64,000 nucleotides of DNA from Streptomyces sp. RPA4-2 (GCF_012273515.2 NZ_CP050975.2:6014001-6078000), one strand, 5' to 3'. Positions 45,301 to 54,781 are shown, numbered from the stretch's first letter. Translations and numbers: made by a program. Notes: generated from the sequence alone by a model not told the origin.

Positions 45301-46154
45301 CAGAACTCGAAGAAGTTCAGCGTCTCGGCCTTCTTGATGCCGGCGACGACGAGCTGGCGGTCACCGTTCGGCTTCACCAGGTCGATGGCGAGACCGAAGT
45401 TGACGTGCTCCGGCTTGACCAGGGTCGGCTTGCCGTCCTTCTCCGCGAAGGAGTGGTTCATGGTCGGCATGGCCTTGATGGCCTGCACCATCGCGTAGCC
45501 GATGAGGTGGGTGAAGGAGATCTTCCCGCCCCGGGCACGCTTCAGGTGGTTGTTGATGACGATGCGGTTGTCGAAGAGCAGCTTCACCGGGACCGCGCGC
45601 ACGGATGTGGCCGTGGGCACCTCGATCGAGGCGTTCATGTTCTTCGCGACCGCGGCGGCGGGGCCGCGCAGCGTCACGAACTCGGGACCGGCAGGGGCCT
45701 CGGTCGCGGGCGCGGCCTTCGGCTTCGCGGCGGCCGGAGCGGCCTTCGCGGGAACCGGGGCCGGGGCAGCGGCAGGAGGCTTCGGCGCCGCGGGTGCGGC
45801 GGCCGGAGCGGGCGCCGGGGCCGCAGGAGCCGCCGGAGCGGCCTGGGCCGGAGCCTGGGGCGCCGCGGGCGCGGCAGGGGCTGCCGGCGCGGCAGGCGCG
45901 GACGCAGCTGCCGTGGTGGTGGTCCCTGCGGCCCCCGCGGCCGCAGTACCCGCCGGAGCCGAGGCGGCCGGAGCCCCTGGCTTGTAGTCGGCGAAGAAGT
46001 CCCACCAGGCTCGGTCTACCGAATTCGGGTCCTGGAGGTACTGCTGATAGATCTCGTCGACGAGCCACTCATTGGGACCGAACGCAGCGGCGGGGTTCTT
46101 CCCGGCTTGGTCTTCGGTCGAAGTGCTCGAGTTACTGGGGGACTGTGGCGACAC
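42324..46154 (-). CDS. kgd: Multifunctional 2-oxoglutarate dehydrogenase E1/E2-like enzyme (Kgd/OdhA/SucA)
   Basis: 1276-aa fused enzyme of the actinobacterial type. Residues about 25-55 are the E1 N-terminal element ([25 protein letters not shown]). Then comes an Ala/Pro-rich linker (about 60-160). An E2-like succinyltransferase core holds [19 protein letters not shown] with its catalytic His. The rest is the thiamine-diphosphate E1 part ([41 protein letters not shown]). No lipoyl domain is present, as in OdhA/Kgd, which use the pyruvate dehydrogenase E2. The start is GTG at 46152-46154 (MSPQSPSNS). The large antisense open frame over this gene is an artefact of codon bias. Confidence 0.95.
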   Translation of the reverse strand: MSPQSPSNSSTSTEDQAGKNPAAAFGPNEWLVDEIYQQYLQDPNSVDRAWWDFFADYKPGAPAASAPAGTAAAGAAGTTTTAAASAPAAPAAPAAPAAPQAPAQAAPAAPAAPAPAPAAAPAAPKPPAAAPAPVPAKAAPAAAKPKAAPATEAPAGPEFVTLRGPAAAVAKNMNASIEVPTATSVRAVPVKLLFDNRIVINNHLKRARGGKISFTHLIGYAMVQAIKAMPTMNHSFAEKDGKPTLVKPEHVNFGLAIDLVKPNGDRQLVVAGIKKAETLNFFEFWQAYEDIVRRARDGKLTMDDFTGVTVSLTNPGGLGTVHSVPRLMPGQSVIMGVGSMDYPAEFQGTSQDTLNKLGISKVMTLTSTYDHRVIQGAASGEFLRIVANLLLGENGFFDEIFEALRIPYEPVRWLKDIDASHDDDVTKAARVFELIHSYRVRGHVMADTDPLEYRQRKHPDLDITEHGLTLWDLEREFAVGGFSGKSMMKLRDILGVLRDSYCRTTGIEFMHIQDPKQRKWIQDRVERPHSKPEREEQLRILRRLNAAEAFETFLQTKYVGQKRFSLEGGESVIPLLDAVIDSAAESRLDEVVIGMAHRGRLNVLANIVGKSYAQIFREFEGNLDPKSMHGSGDVKYHLGAQGTFTGLDGEQIKVSLAANPSHLETVDPVIEGIARAKQDIINKGGTDFTVLPVALHGDAAFAGQGVVAETLNMSQLRGYRTGGTVHIVINNQVGFTAAPESSRSSMYATDVARMIEAPIFHVNGDDPEAVVRVARLAFEFRQAFNKDVVIDLICYRRRGHNESDNPAFTQPLMYDLIDKKRSVRKLYTESLIGRGDITLEEAEQALQDFQGQLEKVFTEVREAVSQGAEVQISDPQAQFPVAVQTAVSQEVVKRIAESQVNIPDNVTVHPRLLPQLQRRAAMIEDGTIDWGMGETLAIGSLLLEGTPVRLSGQDSRRGTFGQRHAVLIDRVTGEDFTPLQYLSDDQARYNVYDSLLSEYAVMGFEYGYSLARPDALVMWEAQFGDFVNGAQTVVDEYISAAEQKWGQTSGVTLLLPHGYEGQGPDHSSARIERFLALCAQNNMTVAQPTLPSNYFHLLRWQVHNPHHKPLVVFTPKSMLRLKAAASKAEEFTTGAFRPVIGDDSVEAAAVRRVVFCAGKLYYDLEAERQKRGVTDTAIIRIERLYPLAGAELQAEIAKYPNAEKYLWAQEEPANQGAWPFIALNLIDHLDLAVGADIPGAERLRRISRPAGSSPAVGSAKRHQAEQEQLVREVFEA

Positions 46155-46436
46155 GGCGGCAACCGCCCTCTTCCGCTTCACAAGGTGATGGACAGCGGGA
46201 ATAAAGGCTACGCCTCCCTGGCCGGGAAGGTCAGGCCGGGCCCGTCCAACGTCGCGCAAGTCACATCGGAAAGCGTGTTTCGGTGAGGGAAATGGCGGGA
46301 AACAAGCGAGGTTCCGGACCGGAATGGGTACGTCGATTCCGGGTCGCGGCACGAGTCGCGCGGCCCTCTGCCTGATCACACGTGTCCACGAGCGACGGAC
46401 GCGGATGGATCTTGTGGCTCCGGTTCGAACTTTACG

Positions 46437-47537
46437 TCAACTTGGCAGAGAGGGAAGGCCCGGAAGGGTGACCTGGATCCGGCAGCCCCGCTGGGATTCG
46501 GCCACGCCGATCCGGCCGCCGTGCAGATCGACCGCCCAGCGGGCGATGGCGAGCCCCAGGCCCGTACCGCCGTCGCTGCCGGGCCCGTGGGGCGCGGGCA
46601 CCCCGCCCCGGTTGAACCGCTCGAAGACGCGGTGCCACTCCGACTGCGGAATGCCGGGGCCCTCGTCCAGGACCTCCAGCGCCAGCGACTCGGGGAGATC
46701 GCCCCGGCGGGCCTTGACGGTGACCCGGCCGTGCGGCGGGCTGTGCTTGACCGCGTTGTCGATGAGATTGGCGACGACCTGGTGGATGCGCTCCGGGTCG
46801 GCGTGCGCGGTCAGCTCCGGCGGCGAGACGTCGAGGTGCAGGTGGACGTCGGTGCGGGTGTGGTTGCCGGAGCCCGACGCGAGTCCCGCGCGCGCGGAGG
46901 CGACCATGTTGGCCTCCTTCAGTACGCCCGACAGGTACGGCCACACCTCGAAACGGCGCTTGCGCAGCGGTACGACGCCGTTGTCGAGCCGGGAGAGGTC
47001 CAGCAGCGTCTCGACCAGCCGGCCCAGCCGCTCCGTCTGCTTCAGGGCCGTACGCATCGTCTCGGGGTCGGCGGCGGAGACGCCGTCCACGACGTTCTCC
47101 AGGACCGCGCGCAGAGCCGCGATGGGGGTGCGCAGCTCGTGCGAGACGTTCGCCACGAGTTCCTTGCGCTGGCGGTCCTGGGCCTCCAGCTCGTCGGCCA
47201 TGAGATTGATCGTCTGGGCCAGGTCGCCCAGCTCGTCGCGGCGGCTGTCGCTGACCCGGCGCGTGTAGTCGCCGTGCGAGATGGACCGGGCGACCGTGTT
47301 CATCTCGTCCAGCGGCGCGGTGAGCGAGTGCGCCACGAACTGTGTGATCAGGAGGGTGGCGATCATCGAGAAGACCGTGATGAAGCGCAGCTCCGTCTCG
47401 GTGCGCACCGCGATCATCAGCAGACCGGTGGTGATGAAGACCGAGACCACGACCAGCGTGCCCAGCTTCGTCTTGATCGAGAAGGGGCGCACGGAGCCCC
47501 AGGGCCCGGCGTTTCCGCGCTCTCCCGGTCCGCTCAT
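46437..47537 (-). CDS. Two-component sensor histidine kinase
   Basis: 366-aa membrane sensor. Two helices (about 26-44 and 50-69) enclose almost no extracellular loop, so it probably senses within the membrane or inside the cell. A HAMP domain is followed by the HisKA box ELVANVSHELRTPIAALRAVLENV (H133), then HATPase motifs NLIDNAVKHSP, DEGPGIP and GGTGLGLAIARW. The start MSGPGERG follows GAGGGGG. It is downstream of the response regulator gene by 40 bp on the same strand. Confidence 0.93.
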   Translation of the reverse strand: MSGPGERGNAGPWGSVRPFSIKTKLGTLVVVSVFITTGLLMIAVRTETELRFITVFSMIATLLITQFVAHSLTAPLDEMNTVARSISHGDYTRRVSDSRRDELGDLAQTINLMADELEAQDRQRKELVANVSHELRTPIAALRAVLENVVDGVSAADPETMRTALKQTERLGRLVETLLDLSRLDNGVVPLRKRRFEVWPYLSGVLKEANMVASARAGLASGSGNHTRTDVHLHLDVSPPELTAHADPERIHQVVANLIDNAVKHSPPHGRVTVKARRGDLPESLALEVLDEGPGIPQSEWHRVFERFNRGGVPAPHGPGSDGGTGLGLAIARWAVDLHGGRIGVAESQRGCRIQVTLPGLPSLPS

Positions 47538-47577
47538 GAGATCAGCCCCCTCAGACAGGTCCTCGCGCGGGCCCCGC

Positions 47578-48315
47578 TCAGGGAGTCGGGGTCTCCAGCG
47601 CATAGCCCACACCGTGCACGGTGCGGATCCGCTCGGCGCCGATCTTCCGGCGCAGCGCCTTGATGTGGCTGTCCACGGTCCGGGTTCCCGAAGCGTCCGC
47701 CCAGTCCCAGACCTCGGCCAGCAACTGCTCGCGGGAGAGTACCGCGCGCGGCGTGTTGGCGAGGCAGACCAGCAGGTCGAACTCGGTGGGGGTGAGGTGC
47801 ACGTCCTCCGAGCGCACCCGCACCCGGCGCTGCGCGTGGTCGATCTCCAGCTCGCCGAGGCGCAGGATGCCGCTGCGCGGCGTCGAGGCCGCCACCACCG
47901 CCCGCTCGACCCGGCGCAGCAGGACGTGCACGCGCGCGGCCAGCTCCCGCATCGAGAACGGCTTGGTCATGTAGTCGTCGGCGCCCACGCCGAGACCGAC
48001 CAGCATGTCGGTCTCGTCGTCGCGCGCGGTGAGCATCAGCACCGGTACCGGGCGCTGGGCCTGGACCCGCCGGCACACCTCCAGGCCGTCGAAGCCGGGC
48101 AGCATGATGTCGAGGATCAGCAGGTCCGGCTGCCAGGCCTCCGCCGTGTCGACGGCGGCCGGTCCGTCGCCCGCGGTTTGCACGAGGAACCCCTCGGCTC
48201 GCAGACGGGCCGCGATGGCGTCGACGATCGTCGGGTCGTCCTCGACCACCAGCACCCGGCGCTGAGCGCCCGGCGTCGCCGCCGTGCCGTTGTGGGATGT
48301 GTGGGTCTGCTCCAT
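47578..48315 (-). CDS. OmpR-family response regulator
   Basis: 245 aa. Receiver domain with acidic pocket E25/D26/D27, phospho-acceptor D69 (LILDIMLPGFDG) and K118 (DDYMTKPF). The C-terminal winged helix is LTPTEFDLLVCLANTPRAVLSREQLLAEVWDWADASGTRTVDSHIKALRRKI. The partner is the kinase directly downstream. The target genes are unknown. Confidence 0.93.
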   Translation of the reverse strand: MEQTHTSHNGTAATPGAQRRVLVVEDDPTIVDAIAARLRAEGFLVQTAGDGPAAVDTAEAWQPDLLILDIMLPGFDGLEVCRRVQAQRPVPVLMLTARDDETDMLVGLGVGADDYMTKPFSMRELAARVHVLLRRVERAVVAASTPRSGILRLGELEIDHAQRRVRVRSEDVHLTPTEFDLLVCLANTPRAVLSREQLLAEVWDWADASGTRTVDSHIKALRRKIGAERIRTVHGVGYALETPTP

Positions 48316-48428
48316 CGCCCGCCCCTGATGTGTGCTTTCCGGAATCCGTGGGGTGATCCCATGACTGCGCTTGACGCTTGAATGATCCGCGCCAGGGGAG
48401 CAGCGTAAGGGCAGTCGGCTGCGCTCGG

Positions 48429-49106
48429 CTATCCAGGCCCTGTCGCGAGGTGGACGACGTCCGGAACGCCCCGGGCAACCGGGATCTCTTCGGTACGCAC
48501 CCGTCGGAATCCGGCATTCCGCAAGCTTCCTTCAAATTCCGGAGAGGGCCGGGCGGACCATACGGCGAGCACTCCGCCGGGCCTCAACACCCGCGCGCAG
48601 TCCGCGAGTCCGGCCGGTCCGTACAGGCTGTCGTTGTCCTCCGTGACGGTCCAGTCGGGGCCGTTGTCGATGTCCAGGCAGAGCGCGTCGTACGTGGCGG
48701 ATGTCTCACGTAGGTGAGTGGACAGATCGGCCTCCACGATCTCGGTGCGCGGATCGGCGAACGCCCGCGCGGAGAGCCCGGCCAGCGGACCGTCACGGTG
48801 CCAGTCGACGATGGCCCGCTCGCGTTCGACGACGCTGATGCGCCCCCAGCGCCGGTCCGCCGCCGCGTGGGCGAGCGAGAACCCGACGCCGAGTCCGCCG
48901 ATCAGGAGGTCCGGCTCCGGGCGTCCGTCGAGGGCGTCGTACGCGGCGTCGACGAGCAGCCGCTCCGAGCGGCCGTCCGAGGTGTCCATCAGGAAGCATC
49001 CGTTGGCGATGATCTGCAGCAGTGCGCCGTGGCGCCGCAACACGACCTCGCCGTACGGGCCTTCCCTGCGGTCGATGACTACGGGGGTGTCGTACGGAGC
49101 CGTCAT
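48429..49106 (-). CDS. Spermidine-synthase-like methyltransferase-fold protein
   Basis: 225 aa with SpeE-type fold: GPYGEVVLRRHG, IANGCFLMDTSDGRSERLLVDAA, LLIGGLGVGFSLAHAAAD (nucleotide-binding turn) and YDALCLDIDNGPDWTV (acidic motif). It lacks the N-terminal beta domain of full spermidine synthases, so aminopropyl transfer is not certain. ATG 49104-49106 was chosen; an ATG nine bases upstream (MGAMTAP) is close behind. Confidence 0.82.
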   Translation of the reverse strand: MTAPYDTPVVIDRREGPYGEVVLRRHGALLQIIANGCFLMDTSDGRSERLLVDAAYDALDGRPEPDLLIGGLGVGFSLAHAAADRRWGRISVVERERAIVDWHRDGPLAGLSARAFADPRTEIVEADLSTHLRETSATYDALCLDIDNGPDWTVTEDNDSLYGPAGLADCARVLRPGGVLAVWSARPSPEFEGSLRNAGFRRVRTEEIPVARGVPDVVHLATGPG

Positions 49107-49292
49107 GGCTCCCATCCTGGCAGTCCGCCCGGACGCGCGGCGGGAACGATCCCCGGGCGCGGGGTCCTCCCTACATATGGACCGCATACGCGGATGCGGG
49201 CTTGCTGTGAATCCCCCCGCGGGTGGCGTCGGTCATAGACAGTGGCGCGTGGGACACCCAAGGGTGGGTGGGGACGGAAGGAGCCCTCCACC

Positions 49293-50237
49293 TTGGACCG
49301 GAGCACGACCGCGGCGGCCACCACCTCCCCGTCGGACGCCACGCCCGAGAACGCGGAAGCCGGCACGTCCGTGCTGGACGGCATGCCGCGACAGCGCGGC
49401 GACGCGGTCACGGAGACATCCGCACCCCGCCCGCCCGCCTCTCGCGCCCGCACCCGTGCCCTCGCCCGCGCCCGGACAAGCGCGCTGCGGCCCTGGCGGC
49501 TGCTCCCCACCCCCACCGGCACGCCCTTCACCTTCGGGTACGCGGCGGTCCTCGCCGTCGTGTCGGTGACCGCGGACCACGCGGCCCCCTCCCTCGTCCA
49601 CGCCCTCCAGCAGGGCTCCAGCACGGACGTGGCGCACCTCGCGCGCCATCCGGTGCTGGTGCTGCTGGCCAGCGCGCTGTGGATCGCGGGCGGGGTCGCG
49701 TCGATGTACGCGGCCGGGTTCGTGCTCGTACTGACCGCGCTGGAGCGGCGCATAGGCGGACTGCGGGCGGCGGGTGTCTTCCTGCTCGGCCATGTCGTGG
49801 CCACGCTGGCCACCGAGGTGCCCGTCGGCCTGTCGGTGCTGGCCGGACACCTTCCCGGCAGTTCCCTGCACCGTCTCGACTACGGCATCAGCTTCGGTGT
49901 CGCCGCGAGCGTCGGTGCCCTCGCCGGGCTGCTGACGCCGTGGCTGCGCTGGCCGCTGCTGATCGGCTTCGCGGGGGTGCTGGCCGGCGACCTGATCGCG
50001 TTCCGGGACCCGATGACCGACTGGGGACACCTGCTGTCCCTGGCGGTCGGGGTCTCGACCTGGCCGCTGATACGGCGCCGGCACCGGGCCGGCGCGGACG
50101 GGCGCGGGGGCCGCGACACGGCCGACCCCGCCGTCCGGGCCGCCCAGGCGCCCGGCACCCTCGCCGCCCAGGACCTGACCGTCGCCCCCAGGAGCCCCGC
50201 GGGAACAGGGCGCGGCGCGCGGGGGTTCTTGCGGTAA
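49293..50237 (+). CDS. Rhomboid-like membrane protein
   Basis: 314 aa with six or more membrane helices and a Pro/Arg-rich N-terminus (1-75). HRLDYGISFGVAASVGALAG carries a GxS turn, and DWGHLLSLAVG has the candidate His, matching the Ser-His dyad of rhomboid-type intramembrane proteases. The Ser-Phe-Gly in place of Ser-Gly makes activity uncertain. I chose the TTG at 49293 because GGAAGGAG lies nine bases upstream. A GTG at 49242 in frame has no ribosome site. Confidence 0.75.
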   Translation: MDRSTTAAATTSPSDATPENAEAGTSVLDGMPRQRGDAVTETSAPRPPASRARTRALARARTSALRPWRLLPTPTGTPFTFGYAAVLAVVSVTADHAAPSLVHALQQGSSTDVAHLARHPVLVLLASALWIAGGVASMYAAGFVLVLTALERRIGGLRAAGVFLLGHVVATLATEVPVGLSVLAGHLPGSSLHRLDYGISFGVAASVGALAGLLTPWLRWPLLIGFAGVLAGDLIAFRDPMTDWGHLLSLAVGVSTWPLIRRRHRAGADGRGGRDTADPAVRAAQAPGTLAAQDLTVAPRSPAGTGRGARGFLR

Positions 50238-50332
50238 GCCCCGGCCGGGAGCACTCCCGGCCGCCCCATCGGCGCGTCGAGGACCGCGCTGACCTGTGCG
50301 GATTCCCGTAGCCCCGGGGGTGGCCGAGTGAT

Positions 50333-50346
50333 CGCTCAGAGCGAAC
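50333..50346 (-). promoter_or_regulatory. ClgR-type operator upstream of lon
   Basis: Read on the minus strand, GTTCGC-TCTGA-GCG equals the ClgR box GTTCGC-N5-GCG exactly. It lies 75-88 bp before the lon start. ClgR activates clp and lon genes in Streptomyces (established). Confidence 0.75.
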
Positions 50347-50378
50347 AGGCCCGGGGGAACAATCGGGGGCTCACGTGC

Positions 50379-50399
50379 ATTGAGTCGATGTAGCTCAAC
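50379..50399 (+). promoter_or_regulatory. HAIR-like HspR operator upstream of lon
   Basis: ATTGAGT-CGATGTA-GCTCAAC fits the HspR HAIR consensus CTTGAGT-N7-ACTCAAG at 11 of 14 arm bases with the right 7-bp spacer. It ends 21 bp before the lon start, next to the ribosome site. Confidence 0.7.
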
Positions 50400-50420
50400 T
50401 TGACTGCCGGAGGGAAGATC

Positions 50421-52844
50421 ATGGCTTCGACGTCCACATCGCTCACCCTGCCCGTGCTGCCGCTCGACGACGAGGTCGTGCTGCCCGGGATGGTGGTTCC
50501 GCTGGACCTGAACGACGCCGATGTGCGTGCCGCGGTGGAGGCTGCCCAGGCCGCCGCGCGGTCGGAGCCCGGCAAGCCGCGGGTGCTGCTGGTGCCACGC
50601 ATCGACGGGGCGTACCCGAGCACCGGTGTGCTCGGCACCGTCGAGCAGGTCGGCCGGCTGGCCGACGGCGACCCGGGCGCGCTGATCCGCGGCCGTGGAC
50701 GCGTGAAGATCGGTGCCGGGACGACCGGTCCCGGTGCCGCACTGTGGGTCGAGGGCACCCAGGTCGACGAGACCGTGCCCGACCCGTTGCCCGGTCATGT
50801 CACCGAACTGGTCAAGGAGTACAAGGCCCTCGCCACCAGCTGGCTGCGCAAGCGCGCCGCCTGGCAGGTCGTGGACCGCGTACAGGCCATCGACGACGTG
50901 TCCGCGCTCGCCGACAACTCCGGTTACTCCCCGTTCCTGAGCACCGAGCAGAAGGTCACGCTGCTGGAGACCGCCGACCCGGTGGCCCGGCTGAAGCTCG
51001 CCACCGAGCAGCTGCGTGAGCACCTCGCCGAGCAGGACGTCGCCGAGTCCATCGCCAAGGACGTCCAGGAGGGCGTCGACAAGCAGCAGCGCGAGTTCCT
51101 GCTGCGGCGCCAGCTGGAAGCGGTCCGCAAGGAGCTGCGCGAGCTGAACGGCGACGCCAAGGAGGGCGAGGAGTCGGACGACTACCGGACCCGCGTCGAG
51201 GCCGCCGACCTTCCCGAGAAGGTCCGCGAGGCCGCCCTCAAGGAGGTCGACAAGCTGGAGCGGTCCAGTGACCAGTCGCCCGAGGGCTCCTGGATCCGCA
51301 CCTGGCTCGACACGGTGCTGGAACTGCCGTGGAACGAACGGACCGACGACACCGGCGCGTACGACATCCAGGGCGCCAAGGCCGTCCTGGACGCCGAGCA
51401 CGCCGGACTCGACGACGTGAAGGAACGCATCACCGAGTACCTCGCCGTGCGCAAGCGGCGTTCCGAGCGCGGGCTCGGCGTGGTCGGCGGGCGGCGCGGC
51501 GGTGCCGTGCTCGCGCTGGTCGGACCGCCCGGCGTCGGCAAGACCTCGCTCGGCGAGTCCGTCGCGCACGCGATGGGCCGGAAGTTCGTCCGGGTCGCCC
51601 TCGGCGGCGTCCGGGACGAGGCCGAGATCCGCGGCCACCGGCGTACCTACGTCGGCGCCCTGCCCGGCCGTATCGTCCGCGCCATCAAGGAGGCCGGGTC
51701 CATGAACCCGGTGGTCCTGCTGGACGAGATCGACAAGGTGGGCTCCGACTTCCGGGGCGACCCGGCCGCGGCCCTGCTGGAGGTCCTCGACCCCGCGCAG
51801 AACCACACCTTCCGGGACCACTACCTGGAGGTCGAGCTCGACCTGAGCGACGTGGTGTTCCTGGCGACGGCCAACGTGCTCGAAGCCATCCCGGAGGCCC
51901 TGCTCGACCGTATGGAGCTGGTCAGGCTCGACGGGTACACCGAGGACGAGAAGGTCGTCATCGCCCGTGACCACCTGCTGCAGCGGCAGCTGGAGCGGGC
52001 GGGTCTGGCGAAGGACGAGGTCACGCTCGACGAGAGCGCGCTGCGCAAGCTCGCCGGGGAGTACACCCGGGAAGCGGGCGTCCGCAACCTGGAGCGGGCC
52101 GTCGCCCGGCTGCTCCGCAAGATCGCGGCGCAGCATGAACTCGGCGAGCGGGAGCTGCCGTTCACGGTGACCGACGCCGATCTGCGCGGGTTGCTCGGAC
52201 GGCCGCACCACGTGCCCGAGTCGGCCCAGGACCCGGCCGAGCGCCGTACCGCGGTGCCCGGTGTCGCCACCGGTCTGGCCGTCACGGGCGCGGGCGGTGA
52301 CGTCCTCTACGTGGAGGCGTCGCTCGCCGACCCGGAGACGGGCGCGGCGGGTCTGACCCTGACCGGTCAGCTGGGTGACGTGATGAAGGAGTCGGCGCAG
52401 ATCGCGCTGAGCTTCCTGCGGTCGCACGGAGCCGAGCTGGAACTGCCGGTCGGCGATCTGAAGGACCGGGGCGTGCACATCCACTTCCCGGCGGGCGCCG
52501 TCCCCAAGGACGGTCCGAGCGCGGGCGTGACCATGACGACGGCCCTCGCGTCGCTGCTCAGCGGGCGGCCGGTCCGTACGGACGTGGCGATGACCGGTGA
52601 GGTCTCGCTGACCGGCCGGGTGCTGCCGATCGGCGGCGTCAAGCAGAAGCTGCTGGCCGCCCACCGGGCCGGGGTGACGACGGTCGTGATCCCGAAGCGC
52701 AACGAGCCCGACCTGGACGACGTCCCCGCGGAGGTCCTGGAGAAGCTCGACGTGCACGCCGTGACGGACGTCCGGCAGGTGCTGGAGCTGGCGCTGACCC
52801 CGGCGACCAGCGGTGCGACCCCGGAGGTGCCGGTGGCGGCGTGA
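50421..52844 (+). CDS. lon: ATP-dependent protease Lon
   Basis: 807-aa cytoplasmic protease. The N-terminal substrate domain (1-200) starts LTLPVLPLDDEVVLPGMVVPL. The AAA+ module has Walker A GPPGVGKT (K374) and Walker B PVVLLDEIDK. The protease part has catalytic S700 in PKDGPSAGV and K743 in GGVKQKLLAAHRAG, the usual 43-residue spacing. Length matches the family. ATG 50421 follows GGAGGGA. Upstream HspR- and ClgR-type sites suggest heat-shock repression and protease-regulon activation. Confidence 0.96.
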   Translation: MASTSTSLTLPVLPLDDEVVLPGMVVPLDLNDADVRAAVEAAQAAARSEPGKPRVLLVPRIDGAYPSTGVLGTVEQVGRLADGDPGALIRGRGRVKIGAGTTGPGAALWVEGTQVDETVPDPLPGHVTELVKEYKALATSWLRKRAAWQVVDRVQAIDDVSALADNSGYSPFLSTEQKVTLLETADPVARLKLATEQLREHLAEQDVAESIAKDVQEGVDKQQREFLLRRQLEAVRKELRELNGDAKEGEESDDYRTRVEAADLPEKVREAALKEVDKLERSSDQSPEGSWIRTWLDTVLELPWNERTDDTGAYDIQGAKAVLDAEHAGLDDVKERITEYLAVRKRRSERGLGVVGGRRGGAVLALVGPPGVGKTSLGESVAHAMGRKFVRVALGGVRDEAEIRGHRRTYVGALPGRIVRAIKEAGSMNPVVLLDEIDKVGSDFRGDPAAALLEVLDPAQNHTFRDHYLEVELDLSDVVFLATANVLEAIPEALLDRMELVRLDGYTEDEKVVIARDHLLQRQLERAGLAKDEVTLDESALRKLAGEYTREAGVRNLERAVARLLRKIAAQHELGERELPFTVTDADLRGLLGRPHHVPESAQDPAERRTAVPGVATGLAVTGAGGDVLYVEASLADPETGAAGLTLTGQLGDVMKESAQIALSFLRSHGAELELPVGDLKDRGVHIHFPAGAVPKDGPSAGVTMTTALASLLSGRPVRTDVAMTGEVSLTGRVLPIGGVKQKLLAAHRAGVTTVVIPKRNEPDLDDVPAEVLEKLDVHAVTDVRQVLELALTPATSGATPEVPVAA

Positions 52845-53216
52845 CGGACGCCGCCGGTCCGTCCGGACGGGGAAGGCCCGGGCCCGTGAGGGAGCCCGGG
52901 CGTTCCCCTGTCCGGGCGCTCATCCGTTGGCGAGCGCCTGCGGCCGGTCGTGCGCGCTGCTCTGGGTCCTGCCGTAGCAGGCGCCGCCGTACGGGTTCCA
53001 CTCGATGTCGAGCACGCCCGAGGCCTTCGTCGACCTATTGATGGCGTGCCCATGCCAGTATCTGTCCGTCGAAGAAGCTGGGCGCGGGGAAGGCCGCGGG
53101 GAAGAGGGCCCGGAGGCTGCCGTTGGCCTATGCCTGCGAAATACTGGCGGAGCTGCGACAACGGCGACTTTTGGCAGAGACTTTCAGGATCGGGAAACCG
53201 GGTCAGGGGTGCTGAC
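52845..53216. other. 372-bp gap between lon and marR
   Basis: Apart from the lon terminator I see no gene. In-frame extension of the MarR frame reaches 52950 but has no family similarity or ribosome site. Confidence 0.5.
52871..52906 (+). terminator. Terminator after lon
   Basis: A 15-bp stem with two mismatches around GCCCGGGC (52871-52885 with 52892-52906), 26 bp after the stop. Confidence 0.7.
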
Positions 53217-53708
53217 GTGCACGAGGGCGCAAACGGCGACGGACGTCGTGTCGAATCCGAGGCGTCGGAAAATGGTGTGGACCAGGAATTCCCGGCACTG
53301 GAGCGGGAGTTGACCGTTTTCCTGCGACGCGCCCGCGCCAATTCCGGTGAGATGGCCCGCGAGGTCCACCCGGATCTGGAGTCCTCGGCGTACGGGCTCC
53401 TCTTCCGTCTGGAGGAGTGCGGCCGCCAGCGCGCCACGGAGCTGGCCGCCTACATCGGGGTCGGCAAGGCCACGATGTCCCGTCAGCTCCGCGCTCTGGA
53501 GGAGCTCGGCCTCGTCGCCCGCGAGCCCGACCCGGCCGACGGCCGCGCCTGGCTCGTCCACCTCACCGACGGGGGCCGGGACCGCTTCCGCCGGGTCCGG
53601 GAGGCACGACGGGCACGGTACGTCCGCGAGCTCGTCGGCTGGGACCCGCACGAGGTCGCCGAACTCGCCCGGCTGCTGCACCAGCTGAACCAGGGCATGG
53701 AGAAGTAG
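53217..53708 (+). CDS. MarR-family transcriptional regulator
   Basis: 163-aa winged-helix protein. The recognition part is GRQRATELAAYIGVGKATMSRQLRALEELGLVAREPDPADGRAWLVHLTDGGRDRF. The N-terminal 30 residues are polar. The GTG at 53217 is preferred among several in-frame starts because the sequence before it is not MarR-like; the ribosome site is weak. The effector is unknown. Confidence 0.88.
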   Translation: MHEGANGDGRRVESEASENGVDQEFPALERELTVFLRRARANSGEMAREVHPDLESSAYGLLFRLEECGRQRATELAAYIGVGKATMSRQLRALEELGLVAREPDPADGRAWLVHLTDGGRDRFRRVREARRARYVRELVGWDPHEVAELARLLHQLNQGMEK

Positions 53709-53814
53709 GCCCCGGTCGCTCCGCGGCCGGACCAGCCCATCGCGGGTGCCGCGGTGCTCCACGGCTCCGCCCTCGTCTCGGGGGACGGGGGACGGGGGAC
53801 CCCGGCGCCCCGTG

Positions 53815-53930
53815 GCTGCGGGGCTCCCTGGCGTCTCACCGCTGTGGGGCTCCCCGGCGTCTCGTGCCTGTGGGCATGCTGGCGTCTCGTGGCTGTGGGA
53901 CCCCTGGCGTCTCGCGACCGTGGGCCCCGG
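53815..53930. repeat. Degenerate 25-27 bp tandem repeat
   Basis: About four imperfect copies of CTGTGGGxCCCCTGGCGTCTCG are arranged between the convergent marR and PP2C-like genes. This 284-bp gap has no gene. Confidence 0.65.
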
Positions 53931-53992
53931 CGCCGTCCGTTGCGCCGCGCGGAGGACGGACGGTCGCCCGCCCCCGTGCGCGGCGCCCCCGT

Positions 53993-54781
53993 TCAGTACT
54001 CCACGAACACCACCGTCGCGTCGTCGTGCGTCTTGCTCCGGCGCAGCCGCACCCGGTTCTCCGCGTCGTCGCGCTCCAGCGTCCGTACGCGGTCGACGAG
54101 CGCCTGCCCGCCCTCCTTGCGGAGCAGCGTGAACAGCTCGCTCCAGTCGCCCTCCCCGAACTTCTCGACCCAGCGGGTCGCGCCGTCCGTGAGAGCGGCC
54201 AGCGCGCGCACCTCCGCACGCGGCAGCACGCCCGTCACGGCCCGTGCCGCCACCGACGGATCCGCGGCGGCCGTGAAGAAGCCCCCCTCCTTGTTGCGGA
54301 CCGTCGCGTCGGCGATCGCGTCCGTGGCGAGCCAGGCGCGCGGGACGAGGTCGAGGCGGCCGTCCAGGACCGGTGTCACCTCCCCGGCGGGGGACTCCAG
54401 CAGCAGGGCCGAGTCCGACAGGACCAGGTACTCGACCAGTTCGGCGGACCACCGCGCGACCACCACGGTTGCCTGCGGCGTACGCGGGTGAGAAAGGTCA
54501 CAGGAGCCGGCGTGGGCCTCGGCGGTGCGCCGGATCGCCAGGGAAAGGACCTCCGGCAGGGGGAGATCCCGTCGGGAAACGGACAGTTCGGTCAGGGATC
54601 CGCCGAGCCGTGCCGAGAACCAGGCAACGGAATGAAGACATCCGTCGTCACCCGGTGGAGGCGTCACGCCGTCGAGGAGGACCAGTGAACCCCCCTGTCC
54701 CGAGGCCGGGAGCCCGACCGATGCGAAGTCCTCATTGGGGCGGCCCGGGTCGCCCGGTTCGGAAACGAGTTCGGTGCGCAT
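53993..54781 (-). CDS. PP2C-like (PPM-fold) phosphatase-related protein
   Basis: 262 aa. PPM-type pattern: GRPNEDFASV near the start, VLLDGVTPP in the place of the DGxG metal loop, LAALTDGATRW and HDDATVVFVEY at the end (DNxT-like motif). The first metal motif is altered (DGVTPP), so phosphatase activity is uncertain and it may be a pseudo-phosphatase. The start is MRTELVSEPG at 54779-54781. Confidence 0.8.
   Translation of the reverse strand: MRTELVSEPGDPGRPNEDFASVGLPASGQGGSLVLLDGVTPPPGDDGCLHSVAWFSARLGGSLTELSVSRRDLPLPEVLSLAIRRTAEAHAGSCDLSHPRTPQATVVVARWSAELVEYLVLSDSALLLESPAGEVTPVLDGRLDLVPRAWLATDAIADATVRNKEGGFFTAAADPSVAARAVTGVLPRAEVRALAALTDGATRWVEKFGEGDWSELFTLLRKEGGQALVDRVRTLERDDAENRVRLRRSKTHDDATVVFVEY

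Noticed and set aside
41706..46286. 1526-codon open frame on the plus strand over kgd
   Set aside because: It is the complement of the well-supported kgd gene. Its Leu/Val/Asp/Arg-rich composition with no domains is the usual shadow of GC-biased codons.
49233..52757. 1174-codon minus-strand frame over lon and the rhomboid-like gene
   Set aside because: Shadow of lon; no recognisable domain, and it crosses the start region of two real genes.
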